A stretch of DNA of 64,000 bases from Longimicrobiales bacterium (GCA_028278645.1 JANQDZ010000045.1:1-64000), one strand, 5' to 3'. Numbered from the stretch's first letter, positions 17,187-27,469 are shown. A program made the numbers and translations. Notes: a model not told the origin generated them from the sequence alone.

Positions 17187-18295
17187 CAGTCGGCCCGATC
17201 GAAAGTCAAAAGAACGTCCTTACCAAAATGCCGGGCTGGTTCCACCGGCTGCCAGGCGTTCCAAAGCTCGTTGGAAACCAGGCCGGGGAATGCAGGCACC
17301 GCCCCCTCACCCAGCACAAAGGGTGCCACGAATAGGTACAATCGGCGAGCCCAACCCTCGCCGATCAGGGTGGAAGCGAGCTCTCCTCCGCCCTCGCAGA
17401 ACACGGAACGGATGCCCTTGTCCCAGCACACGGTCAAAGCGGCTCTTAAGGAGAGACCTTTGCCGGCTCTTGGTAAACGGTAGACGGCCGCTCCGGCCTC
17501 TTCCAGCCCTCGCACGGCTTCGTCAGAGGCCTCTTCCGAAGAAAAGACGATCACCGGAGCCTCCGAAACGTCCCGGAATATGCTGGCCGACGCGGGAACC
17601 TCGGCGTCGGAGTCCAGGATGATTCGCACGGGTTGCACTCTCAGGGGCACATCTTCCCGAACGGTGAGGAGCGGGTCGTCTACCAGTACCGTGGTACTCC
17701 CGACCATGACTGCGTCGAACCCCGCCCTCAATCGGTGGGTTTCCCGTCGGGCTTCCCTCCCGGTAATGGACGTCCGCTCACCCGGGTTGGATGCGATCCG
17801 ACCGTCGAACGTCTGCGCCAACTTCACGGCGAGATAGGTGGCGGACCTTTCTTGGTTGAAAAAAAACGACGGATTCTCCGCCCGGGCCTCGTCTGGGGAC
17901 AACACCGGCCCCACCACCTCCAGCCCACTCCTCTCGAGGGTCGCGTGCCCCCCGCCGGACTCCGCCCCAGGGTCCCCGGCTCCGTAAACCACCCGGGCGA
18001 TCCCTCCCTCCAGGAGAGCCTTCGAGCAGGGCGGCGTCCGGCCATGATGATTGCAGGGCTCCAAACTCACGTAGGCCGTTGAGCCTTTTGCCGTGTCCCC
18101 TGCCCTGGCGAGGGCATGGACCTCGGCGTGGAGCCCGCCAACTTCTTCGTGCCATCCCTCGGCCACCACCTCGCCACCCTTCACCAGGACACATCCGACC
18201 ATGGGGTTGGGATGGACCCGGCCCCACCCGTTCCGGCCAATTGTTATGGCCCGTCGGAGGAAGTCACGGTCAACGGTGGGTAAGTCGCCTTTCAT
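17186..18295 (-). CDS. ribD: Bifunctional riboflavin deaminase/reductase RibD
   Basis: The N-terminal domain (about 1-145) is the pyrimidine deaminase with zinc ligands in GGLHAEVHALARAG and LEPCNHHGRTPPCSKAL. The C-terminal domain is the reductase, with KLAQTFDGRIA, DAVMVGSTTVLVDDPLL and FCEGGGELASTLI. It has 369 residues and is the first gene of the rib run (ribD-ribE-ribBA-ribH), all overlapping or a few bases apart. I see no FMN riboswitch in the 36-base gap upstream of it, so riboflavin control is not evident here. Confidence 0.97.
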   Translation of the reverse strand: MKGDLPTVDRDFLRRAITIGRNGWGRVHPNPMVGCVLVKGGEVVAEGWHEEVGGLHAEVHALARAGDTAKGSTAYVSLEPCNHHGRTPPCSKALLEGGIARVVYGAGDPGAESGGGHATLERSGLEVVGPVLSPDEARAENPSFFFNQERSATYLAVKLAQTFDGRIASNPGERTSITGREARRETHRLRAGFDAVMVGSTTVLVDDPLLTVREDVPLRVQPVRIILDSDAEVPASASIFRDVSEAPVIVFSSEEASDEAVRGLEEAGAAVYRLPRAGKGLSLRAALTVCWDKGIRSVFCEGGGELASTLIGEGWARRLYLFVAPFVLGEGAVPAFPGLVSNELWNAWQPVEPARHFGKDVLLTFDRAD

Positions 18296-18331
18296 GCGGT
18301 CCTTTTCCGAGTATCAGGCTTATGCCCGGAA

Positions 18332-19315
18332 TCAAAAGGTCAGGCGAAGCGCCACGGACCCGAAGTGGGAATCTCCGGTTGGGTCGAATCCCCCGTCACC
18401 GGAGAGTGGAATCGGGGAATCGAACCCCTCAGCCCACCCTAGCTCAGCTGAAATCTGCAGAGTAAGGAACGTGCGGGAGGCCCCCACAAAGTACAGGCGG
18501 CGGTGGGATTCCAGTGAACCTTCCCCGTTCTCATCAGCCTCGCCACCCGAGGGATCGGTGACAAAGATGGCCACATCCCCTTCATACTGGTCCCATCCGA
18601 TGCCTCCAAAAAAACCGATTCCCCAGAGGTCTTTCCCGATCAGGCCCCGGAGGGACGTGGCCTCAAGATCAAAAGTGGCCGCGCTGGGGTCACCCGCGTC
18701 CACGTCCCAAAGATCATGGCTCCCAAGGAATCGGCGGAAGCCGGAAACAGAGATGCCCGGGAGTGTGAAGGACTCCCTGAGAATTCCGACGCGGGCGCCC
18801 CCACCCCACCCAAAAGAATGATCCGCGAAGCCATGGTCTTCGGGGGGCCAGATGTACTGGCCTGAGACCGAAAGATCCAGGGATCCGAACCCGCCCACCG
18901 TTGGCCCCAAAGAAAAGCCGTCGAACAGCCCCGCGGTTGCCGAAGCGTGGAAGGAGGGAAGCGTGGTTGTGGCCTCCCCACCGGGATTCCCGGCCGTTAC
19001 GGTCATCGCCGGGAAAGGTGACCGGGTCATGGAACCCCAGAGACTCAAGGCGAAGCGAGGGGAGCCTTTGGTCCTCCACCCGAGGGTACTGGCCGACCCG
19101 GGGAGGTCGATGCCCCCGGACGCGGCCAAGCCCAACGCTCCTTGGGCTGCTTGGACGGCCATGGCCGTCTCTCTGCACCAGGAGCCGTGCGCTGGCGAGG
19201 ACACTCCGCAGGTGGAAAAGAGGTCGGAAAGGTCCTGGCCTTCGACGGTGATCGGTAAAACCACCAGGCAAAAGCAGGCTGCGGTCATAACCCACCGGCG
19301 TTTGGGGAACCTCAA
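18332..19315 (-). CDS. Predicted outer-membrane beta-barrel protein
   Basis: No named family is recognised. The 327-residue product has a signal peptide (RRWVMTAACFCLVVLPIT, cleavage near residue 27), alternating polar/hydrophobic strands rich in Gly and aromatic residues, and a C-terminal phenylalanine after VALRLT, the usual outer-membrane barrel ending. The start is a TTG that overlaps the purM stop as TTGA, so it is translationally coupled to purM; an internal ATG at 19288 would cut the signal peptide's basic region. The role is unknown; porin-like or structural is plausible. Confidence 0.65.
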   Translation of the reverse strand: MRFPKRRWVMTAACFCLVVLPITVEGQDLSDLFSTCGVSSPAHGSWCRETAMAVQAAQGALGLAASGGIDLPGSASTLGWRTKGSPRFALSLWGSMTRSPFPAMTVTAGNPGGEATTTLPSFHASATAGLFDGFSLGPTVGGFGSLDLSVSGQYIWPPEDHGFADHSFGWGGGARVGILRESFTLPGISVSGFRRFLGSHDLWDVDAGDPSAATFDLEATSLRGLIGKDLWGIGFFGGIGWDQYEGDVAIFVTDPSGGEADENGEGSLESHRRLYFVGASRTFLTLQISAELGWAEGFDSPIPLSGDGGFDPTGDSHFGSVALRLTF

Positions 19316-20346
19316 ACCGACTCTACCCCCCCTCCCGCCGTGACCTCACCCAGAATCCAGGTTGCCTCTCCGGAGGCAGCCAGGTCATTTGCCACGGAAT
19401 CTGCTTCAACCGGGGGAACGATGGCGATCATGCCCACCCCCATATTAAACACCCGGAACATCTCTTCGGGAGCGACCTTCCCGCCACTCTGGAGGATTTG
19501 GAACAGTGGGGGGATCTCCCAACTTCCCGTATCGATGCGGGCCCCTTGGCCGGGACCCAGGACTCGGGGAAGATTCCCCGGGATCCCGCCCCCAGTGATG
19601 TGGGCGAGCCCATGAAGGCGGGTGGATGCCAAGATCGACCTGACGGCGGGCAAGTAGCTCCGGTGGATCGCCAAAAGGGCTTCCGCCACGGTCTTCCCCA
19701 GCCCCGGGAGCAGATCCTCTACGTCCAACCCCATGGCGTCGAAGACGATCTTCCGGGCGAGGGAGTATCCATTCGTGTGTAACCCCGTCGATCCCAGGGC
19801 GATCAGCACGTCGCCGGTCTGGACCAAGGACCCGTCGAGTATCTTCTCCCGCTCCACGACGCCGGTGATGAACCCGGCCAGGTCGTATTCTCCCTCGGCG
19901 TAGAAATCCGGCATCTCCGCCGTCTCCCCGCCTAGGAGGGCGCACCCGTTCTCCAAACAAGCTTGGGCCACGCCACGCACGACTTGGGTCACCACCCCTT
20001 CCTCCATTTGTCCGGTGGCGAGGTAGTCGAGGAAGAACAGGGGTTTGGCGCCTTGCACAATGATGTCGTTCACGCAGTGGTTCACCAGGTCCTGACCCAC
20101 CGTATCATGAGTACCGGTGAGGAATGCCAGTTTGAGCTTGGTGCCCACCCCGTCAGCGCTGGAAACCAGGACCGGATTCTCCATCCCTCCAGGAAGGGCG
20201 TAGAGGCCGCCAAAGAGACCCATCTCGGAAAGAGTGTTCTCGTCCCGAGTTTTCGACACCAGGTTCTTCAGAGCACCCTTGGCCCTTTCGGCCGCTTCCA
20301 GATCGACTCCTGCTGCCCGATAGCTGAGGCCGTCCCCTTCAGGCAT
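19312..20346 (-). CDS. purM: Phosphoribosylformylglycinamidine cyclo-ligase
   Basis: PurM closes the imidazole ring (FGAM + ATP to AIR) in purine synthesis. The 344-residue protein has YRAAGVDLEAAERAK, the SADGVGTKLKLAF substrate loop, VNDIIVQGAKPLFFLDYLA, GGETAEMPDFY and HITGGGIPGNLPRVL. Length is normal. It overlaps argS by 8 bases. Confidence 0.97.
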   Translation of the reverse strand: MPEGDGLSYRAAGVDLEAAERAKGALKNLVSKTRDENTLSEMGLFGGLYALPGGMENPVLVSSADGVGTKLKLAFLTGTHDTVGQDLVNHCVNDIIVQGAKPLFFLDYLATGQMEEGVVTQVVRGVAQACLENGCALLGGETAEMPDFYAEGEYDLAGFITGVVEREKILDGSLVQTGDVLIALGSTGLHTNGYSLARKIVFDAMGLDVEDLLPGLGKTVAEALLAIHRSYLPAVRSILASTRLHGLAHITGGGIPGNLPRVLGPGQGARIDTGSWEIPPLFQILQSGGKVAPEEMFRVFNMGVGMIAIVPPVEADSVANDLAASGEATWILGEVTAGGGVESV

Positions 20347-22033
20347 CCTCGTTCTCCTCCGGTCGGTCCATGCGGATTGGGGCTGTCACCCCGAGAACCT
20401 CCAGCCCGTTCCTTAAAACGATTCGTACGCTCCTGGCCAGCGCCAGGCGGGCCTTCCGAAGGCCCTCGTCTTCGGCGAGAACCGCGAGCTCGGGGCTCCG
20501 GGATGGATTCCCGGCATGGTACCAGGAGTTCACCGCTCCCGCAGTTTGCTCGAGATAGTCGCAGAGGACATGGGGAGCCCTGGAGCCGGCGGCTCGTTCG
20601 ACCGTCCCGGGGAAGTCAGCCAGGCGCTTGATTAGGTCTCTTTCCAGCGGATGGGATAGGCTCTCGAGGGCGGCTCCCTCGACTCGGATATCCTCTTCTT
20701 CCAACCCTCCCTTCCTGAAAATTGAGCACATCCGCGCGTGGGCGTATTGGACCTTGTAGACCGGGTTCTTTTCGGACTGGTCGAGAGCCACGTCCAGGTC
20801 AAAAACCAGGTGAGCTTCAGGCTTTCTCATGAGGAGGAAGTACCGGGTGACATCCACTCCCACCTCCCGGTACAACTCCCGAAGGGTGGTATAGGCCCCC
20901 GCCCGTTTTGAGAGTTTCTCCTCTTCCCCACCTTTCTCTACCGAGACCATCTGGTGAAGGACGTATTCCGGGTACCCCTCTGGGAGGCCGAGAGCCTGCA
21001 ACCCCGCCCGCACCCGACTCACGGTCCCGTGGTGGTCGGCGCCCTGCACGTTCAGGGCGTGGCGGAAGCCTCGCTCCCATTTGGTCATGTGGTAGGCCAC
21101 ATCCGGGAGGAAATACGTGGGCGACCCGTCACTCTTGACCATTACCCGGTCTTTTTGGTCACCATACTCCGTGGTCCTGAGCCAGGTCGCTCCGTCCCGC
21201 TCGTACACGAGGCCCGTCTCCTCGAGAGCACGTGTGGTCGAGTCGACCAGGCCGTCAGTGTAAAGTGAGGATTCCAGGTAATACCGGTCGAAGGCGAGTC
21301 GAAAATCGGCCAGATCCCGGTCCTGTTCCTCCCTCAAGACACGGACGGCATACCTCTGGATCTCCGAGAGGGCTTCGGTTGACCTGTCATCCCGAAAACG
21401 CTCGCCTTCTTCTTCCAACAAACCCCTAGCCACATCGACCACGTACTCGCCCCGGTACCCGTCCTCAGGAAACTCGAAAGCTCCCCCGACAAGTCCCTGG
21501 TACCGGGCCCAGACACTCTTCGTGAGCAAGTCGATCTGGCGGCCGGCGTCGTTGTAGTAGTATTCCCGGTGGACGTCCCACCCGGTCCATTCCAGGAGAG
21601 AGGAGATGGCGTCTCCGAGGGCGGCTTGCCTTCCGTGGCCCAGATGGAGGGGCCCGGTGGGGTTGGCGGAAACGAACTCGACCATAAACGGCTGGTCCGC
21701 CCCTCCAGACGATCGGCCGAAGGAAAGGTCCTCGGCCAGGATCTGAGGAACCACCCCTGCTACGGCGCCTGAAGAAAGCCGGAAGTTCAGGAACCCGGGT
21801 CCAGCGATTTCCACAGCCGCGACTCCGGCGCTTCCGGCATCAAATCGGTCCAGGATCTCCTGGGCGATTTCTCTGGGTGCTTTTCGAAGGCGTGAAGCAA
21901 GGGTGAGGGGAAGGTTCGTGGCCCAGTCTCCGTGACCTGGATCTCGAGGACGTTCGAGGTGAATCTCGGCCCCCTCGACTCCCAGATCCTGGAGGGTCTC
22001 TTTCAGGGCCGCTTTAATGAGCACGTCCGACAT
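20339..22033 (-). CDS. argS: Arginyl-tRNA synthetase
   Basis: The 564-residue class I synthetase has the N-terminal Add1 domain, the HIGH-type motif GPLHLGHGR around residue 130, the KMSKS-like loop EEKLSKRAGAYTT around residue 380, and the C-terminal DALR anticodon-binding domain ending in LEVLGV. The start MSDVLIKAAL at 22033 is preferred; the frame extends 12 codons upstream without family similarity. It overlaps purM and follows the FmdB gene by 7 bases. Confidence 0.96.
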   Translation of the reverse strand: MSDVLIKAALKETLQDLGVEGAEIHLERPRDPGHGDWATNLPLTLASRLRKAPREIAQEILDRFDAGSAGVAAVEIAGPGFLNFRLSSGAVAGVVPQILAEDLSFGRSSGGADQPFMVEFVSANPTGPLHLGHGRQAALGDAISSLLEWTGWDVHREYYYNDAGRQIDLLTKSVWARYQGLVGGAFEFPEDGYRGEYVVDVARGLLEEEGERFRDDRSTEALSEIQRYAVRVLREEQDRDLADFRLAFDRYYLESSLYTDGLVDSTTRALEETGLVYERDGATWLRTTEYGDQKDRVMVKSDGSPTYFLPDVAYHMTKWERGFRHALNVQGADHHGTVSRVRAGLQALGLPEGYPEYVLHQMVSVEKGGEEEKLSKRAGAYTTLRELYREVGVDVTRYFLLMRKPEAHLVFDLDVALDQSEKNPVYKVQYAHARMCSIFRKGGLEEEDIRVEGAALESLSHPLERDLIKRLADFPGTVERAAGSRAPHVLCDYLEQTAGAVNSWYHAGNPSRSPELAVLAEDEGLRKARLALARSVRIVLRNGLEVLGVTAPIRMDRPEENEDA

Positions 22034-22040
22034 GGGCCTG

Positions 22041-22385
22041 CTATGTCTCCCCGGCCGGAGAGCCGCCACCCGTGTCGGAACCGCTTTTTGATCCTTTATC
22101 CGTCGTGGAGGGAGCCGACGGTGTCCCGGACTCCTGACTGTTATCTCCAGCGCTCACCTCGGCGGCTGACCCGGGCTCTTCCCTGGACGCGTCCTTCTTG
22201 TAGGAATCACTCCTATGATCGGTGATGTAAAAGCCGTTTCCTCTGAAGAGGAATCCGGCACCCCCGGACATGAGGCGTTCACTCTCCAGTCCACACTTGG
22301 GACAGTCGGCCTGAGGCCTGTCGCTCATTCTTTGAAAAAGCTCAAAAAGGTGTCCTTCGGGACACCGGTATTCATATGTGGGCAT
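22041..22385 (-). CDS. FmdB-family zinc-ribbon protein
   Basis: The N-terminus MPTYEYRCPEGHLFELFQR with the later ADCPKCG is the FmdB/CxxC putative regulatory domain; the first pair is CxxxH rather than CxxC. After about residue 60 the protein is a low-complexity Ser/Asp/Gly tail. These small proteins are common near translation and metabolic genes and have no firm function. It has 114 residues. Confidence 0.85.
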   Translation of the reverse strand: MPTYEYRCPEGHLFELFQRMSDRPQADCPKCGLESERLMSGGAGFLFRGNGFYITDHRSDSYKKDASREEPGSAAEVSAGDNSQESGTPSAPSTTDKGSKSGSDTGGGSPAGET

Positions 22386-22451
22386 TGCCCGAACAACCTC
22401 CGATTCCCATGGATTTTCATAGAAAAAGCTAACGGAGGATGGGGTCTGATG

Positions 22452-24020
22452 TCACCCTTGGTCGTAGGTGCCCCACTCCTGTCGAAGAACCTCGCTAATC
22501 TCCCCCAGGGTTGCCCTCACTTTCGCCGCCTCGATCATCGGGGGCAGCAGGTTCTCTCCCGATCTGGCGGCTTCTCGGATTCCCTCCAAAGCTGAGTCGA
22601 GGAGAGTAGCACCTCTGGTTCCCTTCAGGGTTCCGAGACTCTCTTTTTGGGATCGTTCGAGGGCCGCATAATCCGGCTGGTGGATGTCGGGGTTCTCTTC
22701 CTCCTCGAGAAAAGAGTTCACACCCACGACCGTTCGATCGCCACCTTCTACCTCGAGCTGGAATCGGTAGGCGGCTCTGTGGATCTCTTCGGTCATGAAC
22801 TCGACGGCTTTTGCGGCGCCTCCCAACTCGTCGATTCGCTTGAGGTACTCCACGGCTTGGGCCTCCACCGCGTCGGTGAGGTGTTCGACAAAATAGGAGC
22901 CTGCCAGGGGGTCTACGGTGTTGGTGACACCGGACTCATGAGCGAGGATCTGCTGAGTCCGAAGGGCGAGGAGGGCGGATTCTTCCGAAGGTAGCGCCAG
23001 GGCCTCGTCGAACGAATTGGTATGGAGGGATTGGGTTCCGCCAAGGACGGCGGAAAGGGCCTGGAGCGTTACCCGGACGACGTTGTTCAGCGGTTGCTGG
23101 GCTGTGAGGGTGGATCCGCCGGTCTGGGTGTGGAAACGGAGGCGGCAAGCCTCGTCCGGCGCGTCGTAACGGTCTTTTAGCAGCTGCGCCCAAAGCCGGC
23201 GAGCCGCCCGGAACTTCCCGACTTCCTCCAGCACATCGTTGTGGGCCGCGAAGAAGAACGAGAGCCTCGGCCCAAACTCAGCCAGATCCAATCCAACAGC
23301 TAAGGCTCTCTCCACGTACTCCAGGCCGTTCGCGAAGGTGAATGCAAGCTCCTGCGGGGCGGTGGCGCCGGCCTCCCTCATATGGTATCCGGAGATGGAA
23401 ATGGTATTCCATCGCGGCACCTGGTCACCGCAAAACGCCATCACATCCGAAACGAGGCGAAGGCTCGGTTCGACCGGGTAGATATAGGTGCCTCGGGCTA
23501 TGTACTCCTTCAATACGTCGTTCTGAACCGTACCTCTCAGCTTCTCCCGCGGGACCCCACGCTCATCGGCCAAGGCCACGTAAAATGCCAGGAGGATGGC
23601 AGCAGTGGCGTTGATGGTCATGGAGGTCGAGACCTCCCCCAACGGGATCTCGCGGAAGAGGTTTTCCATGTCCTCCAGCGTATCGATGGCAACCCCCACC
23701 CTCCCCACCTCTCCCTGGGCCATGGGATCGTCGGAGTCGTAACCCATCTGGGTCGGGAGATCGAAGGCCACTGAAAGGCCGGTCGTGCCTTGGTCCAATA
23801 GGTATCGGTACCGCCTATTGGTGTCCTCGGCCGTGCCGAAGCCCGCATACTGCCGCATGGTCCAGACACGGGCCCGGTACATGGTGGGATGGACACCCCT
23901 CGTGTACGGAAACTCCCCTGGCGGGCCCAGGGACCGATCCGCGGTGGTTTTCTCGTAGACGGCCTCGACGGGCAGACCGGATCCCGTCACCCTCGCCTTT
24001 CCACTCTGGCCTTCTGTCAT
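22452..24020 (-). CDS. Methylmalonyl-CoA mutase, large (catalytic) subunit without B12 domain
   Basis: The 522-residue protein is the substrate-binding barrel of acyl-CoA mutases: [48 protein letters not shown], then [15 protein letters not shown] and [15 protein letters not shown]. The sequence stops before a cobalamin-binding DxHxxG domain, so the B12-binding subunit must be a separate gene outside the window. The YTRG...TMRQYAG pattern is that of methylmalonyl-CoA mutase, which turns methylmalonyl-CoA into succinyl-CoA. It overlaps the biotin-carrier gene by 4 bases, which supports a propionyl-CoA role. Confidence 0.92.
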   Translation of the reverse strand: MTEGQSGKARVTGSGLPVEAVYEKTTADRSLGPPGEFPYTRGVHPTMYRARVWTMRQYAGFGTAEDTNRRYRYLLDQGTTGLSVAFDLPTQMGYDSDDPMAQGEVGRVGVAIDTLEDMENLFREIPLGEVSTSMTINATAAILLAFYVALADERGVPREKLRGTVQNDVLKEYIARGTYIYPVEPSLRLVSDVMAFCGDQVPRWNTISISGYHMREAGATAPQELAFTFANGLEYVERALAVGLDLAEFGPRLSFFFAAHNDVLEEVGKFRAARRLWAQLLKDRYDAPDEACRLRFHTQTGGSTLTAQQPLNNVVRVTLQALSAVLGGTQSLHTNSFDEALALPSEESALLALRTQQILAHESGVTNTVDPLAGSYFVEHLTDAVEAQAVEYLKRIDELGGAAKAVEFMTEEIHRAAYRFQLEVEGGDRTVVGVNSFLEEEENPDIHQPDYAALERSQKESLGTLKGTRGATLLDSALEGIREAARSGENLLPPMIEAAKVRATLGEISEVLRQEWGTYDQG

Positions 24021-24550
24021 TCCCCGGGGCCTTTCTCTGATCTGTCCTCAGGGGTTTCGAACTCAACCAGGACCTGGTCCTTCTCTACGACCTGCCCTGG
24101 TTCGACCAGGATGCGCATGACCGTCCCTTCGCCCTCACTCCTGAGCTCGTTTTCCATCTTCATGGCTTCGACGATCACGAGCCCCTGGCCTGGGACAACC
24201 TGGTCGCCTTCGGATACCTCCAGTTGGACGACCAGTCCCGGCATAGGCGCCCGGAGGGGTTTTGGGCCCCTCGGCCCGTCGGGTATGGCCGCCATGGATC
24301 GGATTCGGCGAGTCCTCTCGTCCACGACCCGAGCCTGCAGCTTGTGCCCGTACAGGTGAAGGGTCCATTCATTGGGTCCGTCCATGGAGGCGAGAACACG
24401 GTAGGACTTCTGGCCCAGGATGAGGGAATGGACATCGCTCCCATCCATTTCCACCAGGCCGGCGGTGACGGGTTCCCCGTCCACGCTTATCCCGTTGGTT
24501 CCCAGGTCTACCTCCACTTCCCGATCCCCGATCGCTACAAAATATCTCAT
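24017..24550 (-). CDS. Biotin carboxyl carrier subunit of an acyl-CoA carboxylase
   Basis: The C-terminal 75 residues form a biotinyl domain with EAMKMENEL; Lys131 is the biotin-accepting residue. The N-terminal 95 residues (beta-rich, including YRVLASMDG and [15 protein letters not shown]) resemble the BT domain that joins carrier to carboxylase in propionyl-CoA carboxylases, here as a free subunit. The 177-residue protein sits between the mutase and RNA methyltransferase genes with 4-base overlaps on both sides. Confidence 0.9.
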   Translation of the reverse strand: MRYFVAIGDREVEVDLGTNGISVDGEPVTAGLVEMDGSDVHSLILGQKSYRVLASMDGPNEWTLHLYGHKLQARVVDERTRRIRSMAAIPDGPRGPKPLRAPMPGLVVQLEVSEGDQVVPGQGLVIVEAMKMENELRSEGEGTVMRILVEPGQVVEKDQVLVEFETPEDRSEKGPGE

Positions 24551-25833
24551 GAAGGATGACGTCCGTCGGTAGCTGATAGAGTCACTACCGTTTCTATGTG
24601 AGCGGTTTGGGGGAAAAGGTCAAATGCCCTGATTCGATCCACCTGGAAAGCCCCCTTCAGTCGCCGCAGGTCTCGTGCGAGGGTGGCCGGATCGCAGCTC
24701 ACGTAAATCACCTGAGCCGGTGGGTTTTTGGCCAGGAGAGCCGGGACCGTCTCTGCCAATCCTCCCCTGGGCGGATTGAGCAGGACGGTGTCCGCAGGGA
24801 GATATCTTGGAAGGAGATCCTCTACCCTTCCCACGACGAAATCGAACCCACTGGGTTCCCGGTCGCTGGTCACCTTCGAGCCAACAGGATCGAGATCGAT
24901 CCCGGTCACGCGGGCTCCCGTTCGTGCCATGGACCTCCCTACGAGCCCGAGCCCACAATAAGCATCGACGATGGTTAGGCCATCGAGCTTCCCGACCTCT
25001 TTCAGCATATACCGGTACAGGGCCTTCCCTGCCTCCGGATTCACCTGCGTGAAGCCCCCTCCCGGCGCCTCCAGGGTTCGACCGTCCCACTCGATGATAG
25101 TCTTACCTTCACCTGCAAGGAGCCGGTTCCCCTGGCTGGGTTTCTCAGCCCAAACGGAAACGAGGTTAGGGATGGCTTCTAAGATTGCCTCCGGGTCCCC
25201 GTGTCCCCGGCCTCCTCGGAGGAACAGGGCGACTCCCTCCCGGCTATCCCGAAGTGTAATCCGAACCTCCCGGCCTCCTGGAAGGAGAGAAGCACCGGGG
25301 CCCCAGGAAGCCCGCAGGTCCGTCCATGTCTCTGCAAGGCGTACGTTTGGCAACAAACACTCTGGTCCGATGTCCAATACCCTCCCCTGCTGACCCAACT
25401 CCCTGAACCCTGCGACCACCCCCCCACCGGCCAAGCGGCGGAGGGTGAAGGTGACCCGGTTCCGGTAGCTGTACTCGTTGGGTGAAGGCACAACCTGCGG
25501 ATTCTCCAGGTCCATTCCCCCGATGCGCCGGAGGGCGTCGCCAACCAAGCTGCCTTTGATCGTCATTTGAGATTCATAGGAGAGGTGTTGGAGCGAACAG
25601 CCGTCACAGCGCGAGTAAGAGGGGCACGGGGGATCCCGCCGGTTTTCTCCTGTTTTGAGCCATTCGACCACTTCTCCTCGGGCCCACTTCGCCTTCTCCG
25701 TGACCAGACGGATTCTCACTTGGTCACCGGGGGCGGTTCTAGGGAGGAAGACTACCTTTCCATCGGGAAGGGTCCCGATCCCCAAACCCCCGCTGCCTAT
25801 CCCCCTTACCGACACCTCCGGGTTGGCGCTCAC
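24547..25833 (-). CDS. RumA/TrmA-family RNA (uracil-5-)-methyltransferase
   Basis: The 428-residue protein has an N-terminal TRAM domain, an iron-sulfur cysteine set (CPSYSRCDGC, Cys70, Cys76, Cys79, plus a cysteine near residue 165), the SAM-binding segment IVDAYCGLGLVGRSMA, LLNPPRGGL, and the catalytic YVSCDPATLARDL. This is the m5U methyltransferase family (RlmC/RlmD/TrmA-like); the exact uridine target cannot be decided here. The start is GTG at 25833. It lies inside the carboxylase/mutase operon, overlapping the biotin-carrier gene by 4 bases. Confidence 0.93.
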   Translation of the reverse strand: MSANPEVSVRGIGSGGLGIGTLPDGKVVFLPRTAPGDQVRIRLVTEKAKWARGEVVEWLKTGENRRDPPCPSYSRCDGCSLQHLSYESQMTIKGSLVGDALRRIGGMDLENPQVVPSPNEYSYRNRVTFTLRRLAGGGVVAGFRELGQQGRVLDIGPECLLPNVRLAETWTDLRASWGPGASLLPGGREVRITLRDSREGVALFLRGGRGHGDPEAILEAIPNLVSVWAEKPSQGNRLLAGEGKTIIEWDGRTLEAPGGGFTQVNPEAGKALYRYMLKEVGKLDGLTIVDAYCGLGLVGRSMARTGARVTGIDLDPVGSKVTSDREPSGFDFVVGRVEDLLPRYLPADTVLLNPPRGGLAETVPALLAKNPPAQVIYVSCDPATLARDLRRLKGAFQVDRIRAFDLFPQTAHIETVVTLSATDGRHPS

Positions 25834-25847
25834 GGTCCGAAAAGTCC

Positions 25848-27353
25848 TCAGCGGTTACCGGAGAACGGGCGCCCGGCCCTTTTCCACGCTGAGAAGCCCC
25901 CGGTTTCCGCTCTTTGAGTCGTCTGGATCTCCACCCTGCTCCGTTCTTCCTCCTGAAGGAGGGCAGCTGCCACTGCCGCCGCTTTCAGGATCTCATCCTC
26001 GTCCGGTTCGGAGATGAGGTCTGGATGGTCTTCGAGATACCGGATGGAAAGGTTTCCGGATCGGAAGTCCTCTTCATCCATGACGCTCCGGTGGAATGGG
26101 ATGCAGGTCTCCACTCCCCTTATCACCAGCTCTTCCAGACATCGGGCCATTCGCCGAACCGCAGCTTCACGAGACGGGGCGTGGACGATGAGTTTGCCCA
26201 ACAGCGGATCGTAGTGAAGGCCAACCTCGAAACCTGCGATGATCCCGCCGTCCCATCGGACACCAGGCCCGCCTGGTGCTTTGAGAAAATCCACTCGTCC
26301 TGTCGAAGGAAGGAAGCCCCGCTTCGCGTCTTCCGACGTGATCCGGCATTCGATGGAGTGGCCGGTGGGGACCAGGTCCGCCTGCTGAAGGGTTAGGTCC
26401 TCCCCGGCAGCCACCCTCATCTGGAGTTCGACGAGATCGATACCGTAAACGAGCTCGGTCACAGGATGTTCAACCTGGAGTCGAGTGTTCATTTCCAAGA
26501 AGAAAAACTCCCCGTCCTTGAACAGGAATTCCACTGTTCCGGCACCCAGGTAGTCCACGGCTTCCGCCGCCCGGACTGCCGCGGCACCCATCTCGGCCCT
26601 GAGTTCCTCGGAGACCACCGGCGACGGGGCTTCTTCGATGAGCTTCTGGTGTCGCCTCTGGATGGAACACTCTCTTTCACCGAAATGGAGGACCTTCCCT
26701 GACCGGTCCCCCATCACCTGGATCTCGATATGACGAGGGGCATCCAGGTAACGTTCCAGATAGACAGATCCATCTCCAAAGGCAGCCTGGGCTTCACGAC
26801 TGGCTGCTTCGAACGACTTCTCGAGGTCCGAGGTTTCCTGGACGACCCGCATCCCCTTCCCGCCTCCACCGGCCGAAGCCTTGAGGAGTACAGGGTAGCC
26901 GATCTCCTCGGCGACTTCCGTTGCAGAGTCTGGATCGGAAATGGCTTCCGTCACGCCGGGGACAATTGGAACGCCGGCCGCCTTCATCCGCCGTCGGGCT
27001 TCGGTCTTGTCCCCCATGGCGCTGATGGTTTCAGGGGAAGGTCCTATGAAGACCAGGCCGGCGTCCCGAACGGCTGCGGAAAAAGGAGCCCGTTCGGCCA
27101 GGAATCCGTACCCGGGGTGGATGGCCTCGGCCCCGGACTCCCTGGCAACCTCCAGGATCTTGTCCACCCGTAGGTAACTCTCGGATGAGGGAGGAGGGCC
27201 GATCAGATATGCCTCGTCGGCTTCCAGCACGTGAAGGGCCCGGCGATCGGCTTCGGAGTACACAGCCACCGCGCGGATTCCGAGTTCCCGACAGGCCCTG
27301 ATCACGCGAACCGCAATCTCGCCCCGGTTAGCAACTAGAATGCTCTCGAACAC
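25848..27353 (-). CDS. Acyl-CoA carboxylase biotin carboxylase subunit
   Basis: This subunit carboxylates biotin using ATP and bicarbonate. The protein begins VFESILVANRGEIAVRVIR and shows the ATP-grasp loop KASAGGGGKGMR and the catalytic EMNTRLQVEHPVTE. It is about 500 residues, longer than the usual 450 because of a C-terminal extension of about 45. The GTG at 27353 gives the family N-terminus; the frame is open to GTG 27431 with no similarity, and neither start has a good Shine-Dalgarno, so this start is tentative. It pairs with the carrier (24017) and carboxyltransferase (30160). Confidence 0.92.
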   Translation of the reverse strand: MFESILVANRGEIAVRVIRACRELGIRAVAVYSEADRRALHVLEADEAYLIGPPPSSESYLRVDKILEVARESGAEAIHPGYGFLAERAPFSAAVRDAGLVFIGPSPETISAMGDKTEARRRMKAAGVPIVPGVTEAISDPDSATEVAEEIGYPVLLKASAGGGGKGMRVVQETSDLEKSFEAASREAQAAFGDGSVYLERYLDAPRHIEIQVMGDRSGKVLHFGERECSIQRRHQKLIEEAPSPVVSEELRAEMGAAAVRAAEAVDYLGAGTVEFLFKDGEFFFLEMNTRLQVEHPVTELVYGIDLVELQMRVAAGEDLTLQQADLVPTGHSIECRITSEDAKRGFLPSTGRVDFLKAPGGPGVRWDGGIIAGFEVGLHYDPLLGKLIVHAPSREAAVRRMARCLEELVIRGVETCIPFHRSVMDEEDFRSGNLSIRYLEDHPDLISEPDEDEILKAAAVAAALLQEEERSRVEIQTTQRAETGGFSAWKRAGRPFSGNR

Positions 27354-27438
27354 TGGTTGGAGTCCCGTTTCTCGAAGGGATTGGAAATCAGAAAGAGACC
27401 CTGAAGGTAGGCATTTTCCGGGAAACACCACAAGCAGA

Positions 27439-27469
27439 GCGGCGGGCCCGGACAGTCCGAGCCCGCCGC
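27439..27469 (-). terminator. Strong GC hairpin after the PDZ gene
   Basis: Two nested stems (GCGGCGGGC with GCCCGCCGC, then CGGAC with GTCCG, one mismatch between) form a 14-bp hairpin between the PDZ-protein stop (27512) and the biotin carboxylase start. It lacks a clear T run on the minus strand. It could terminate the PDZ transcript or set expression of the gene after it. Confidence 0.5.

Noticed and set aside
18296-18331. FMN riboswitch before ribD
   Set aside because: The 36-base gap is too short and lacks the conserved RFN elements.
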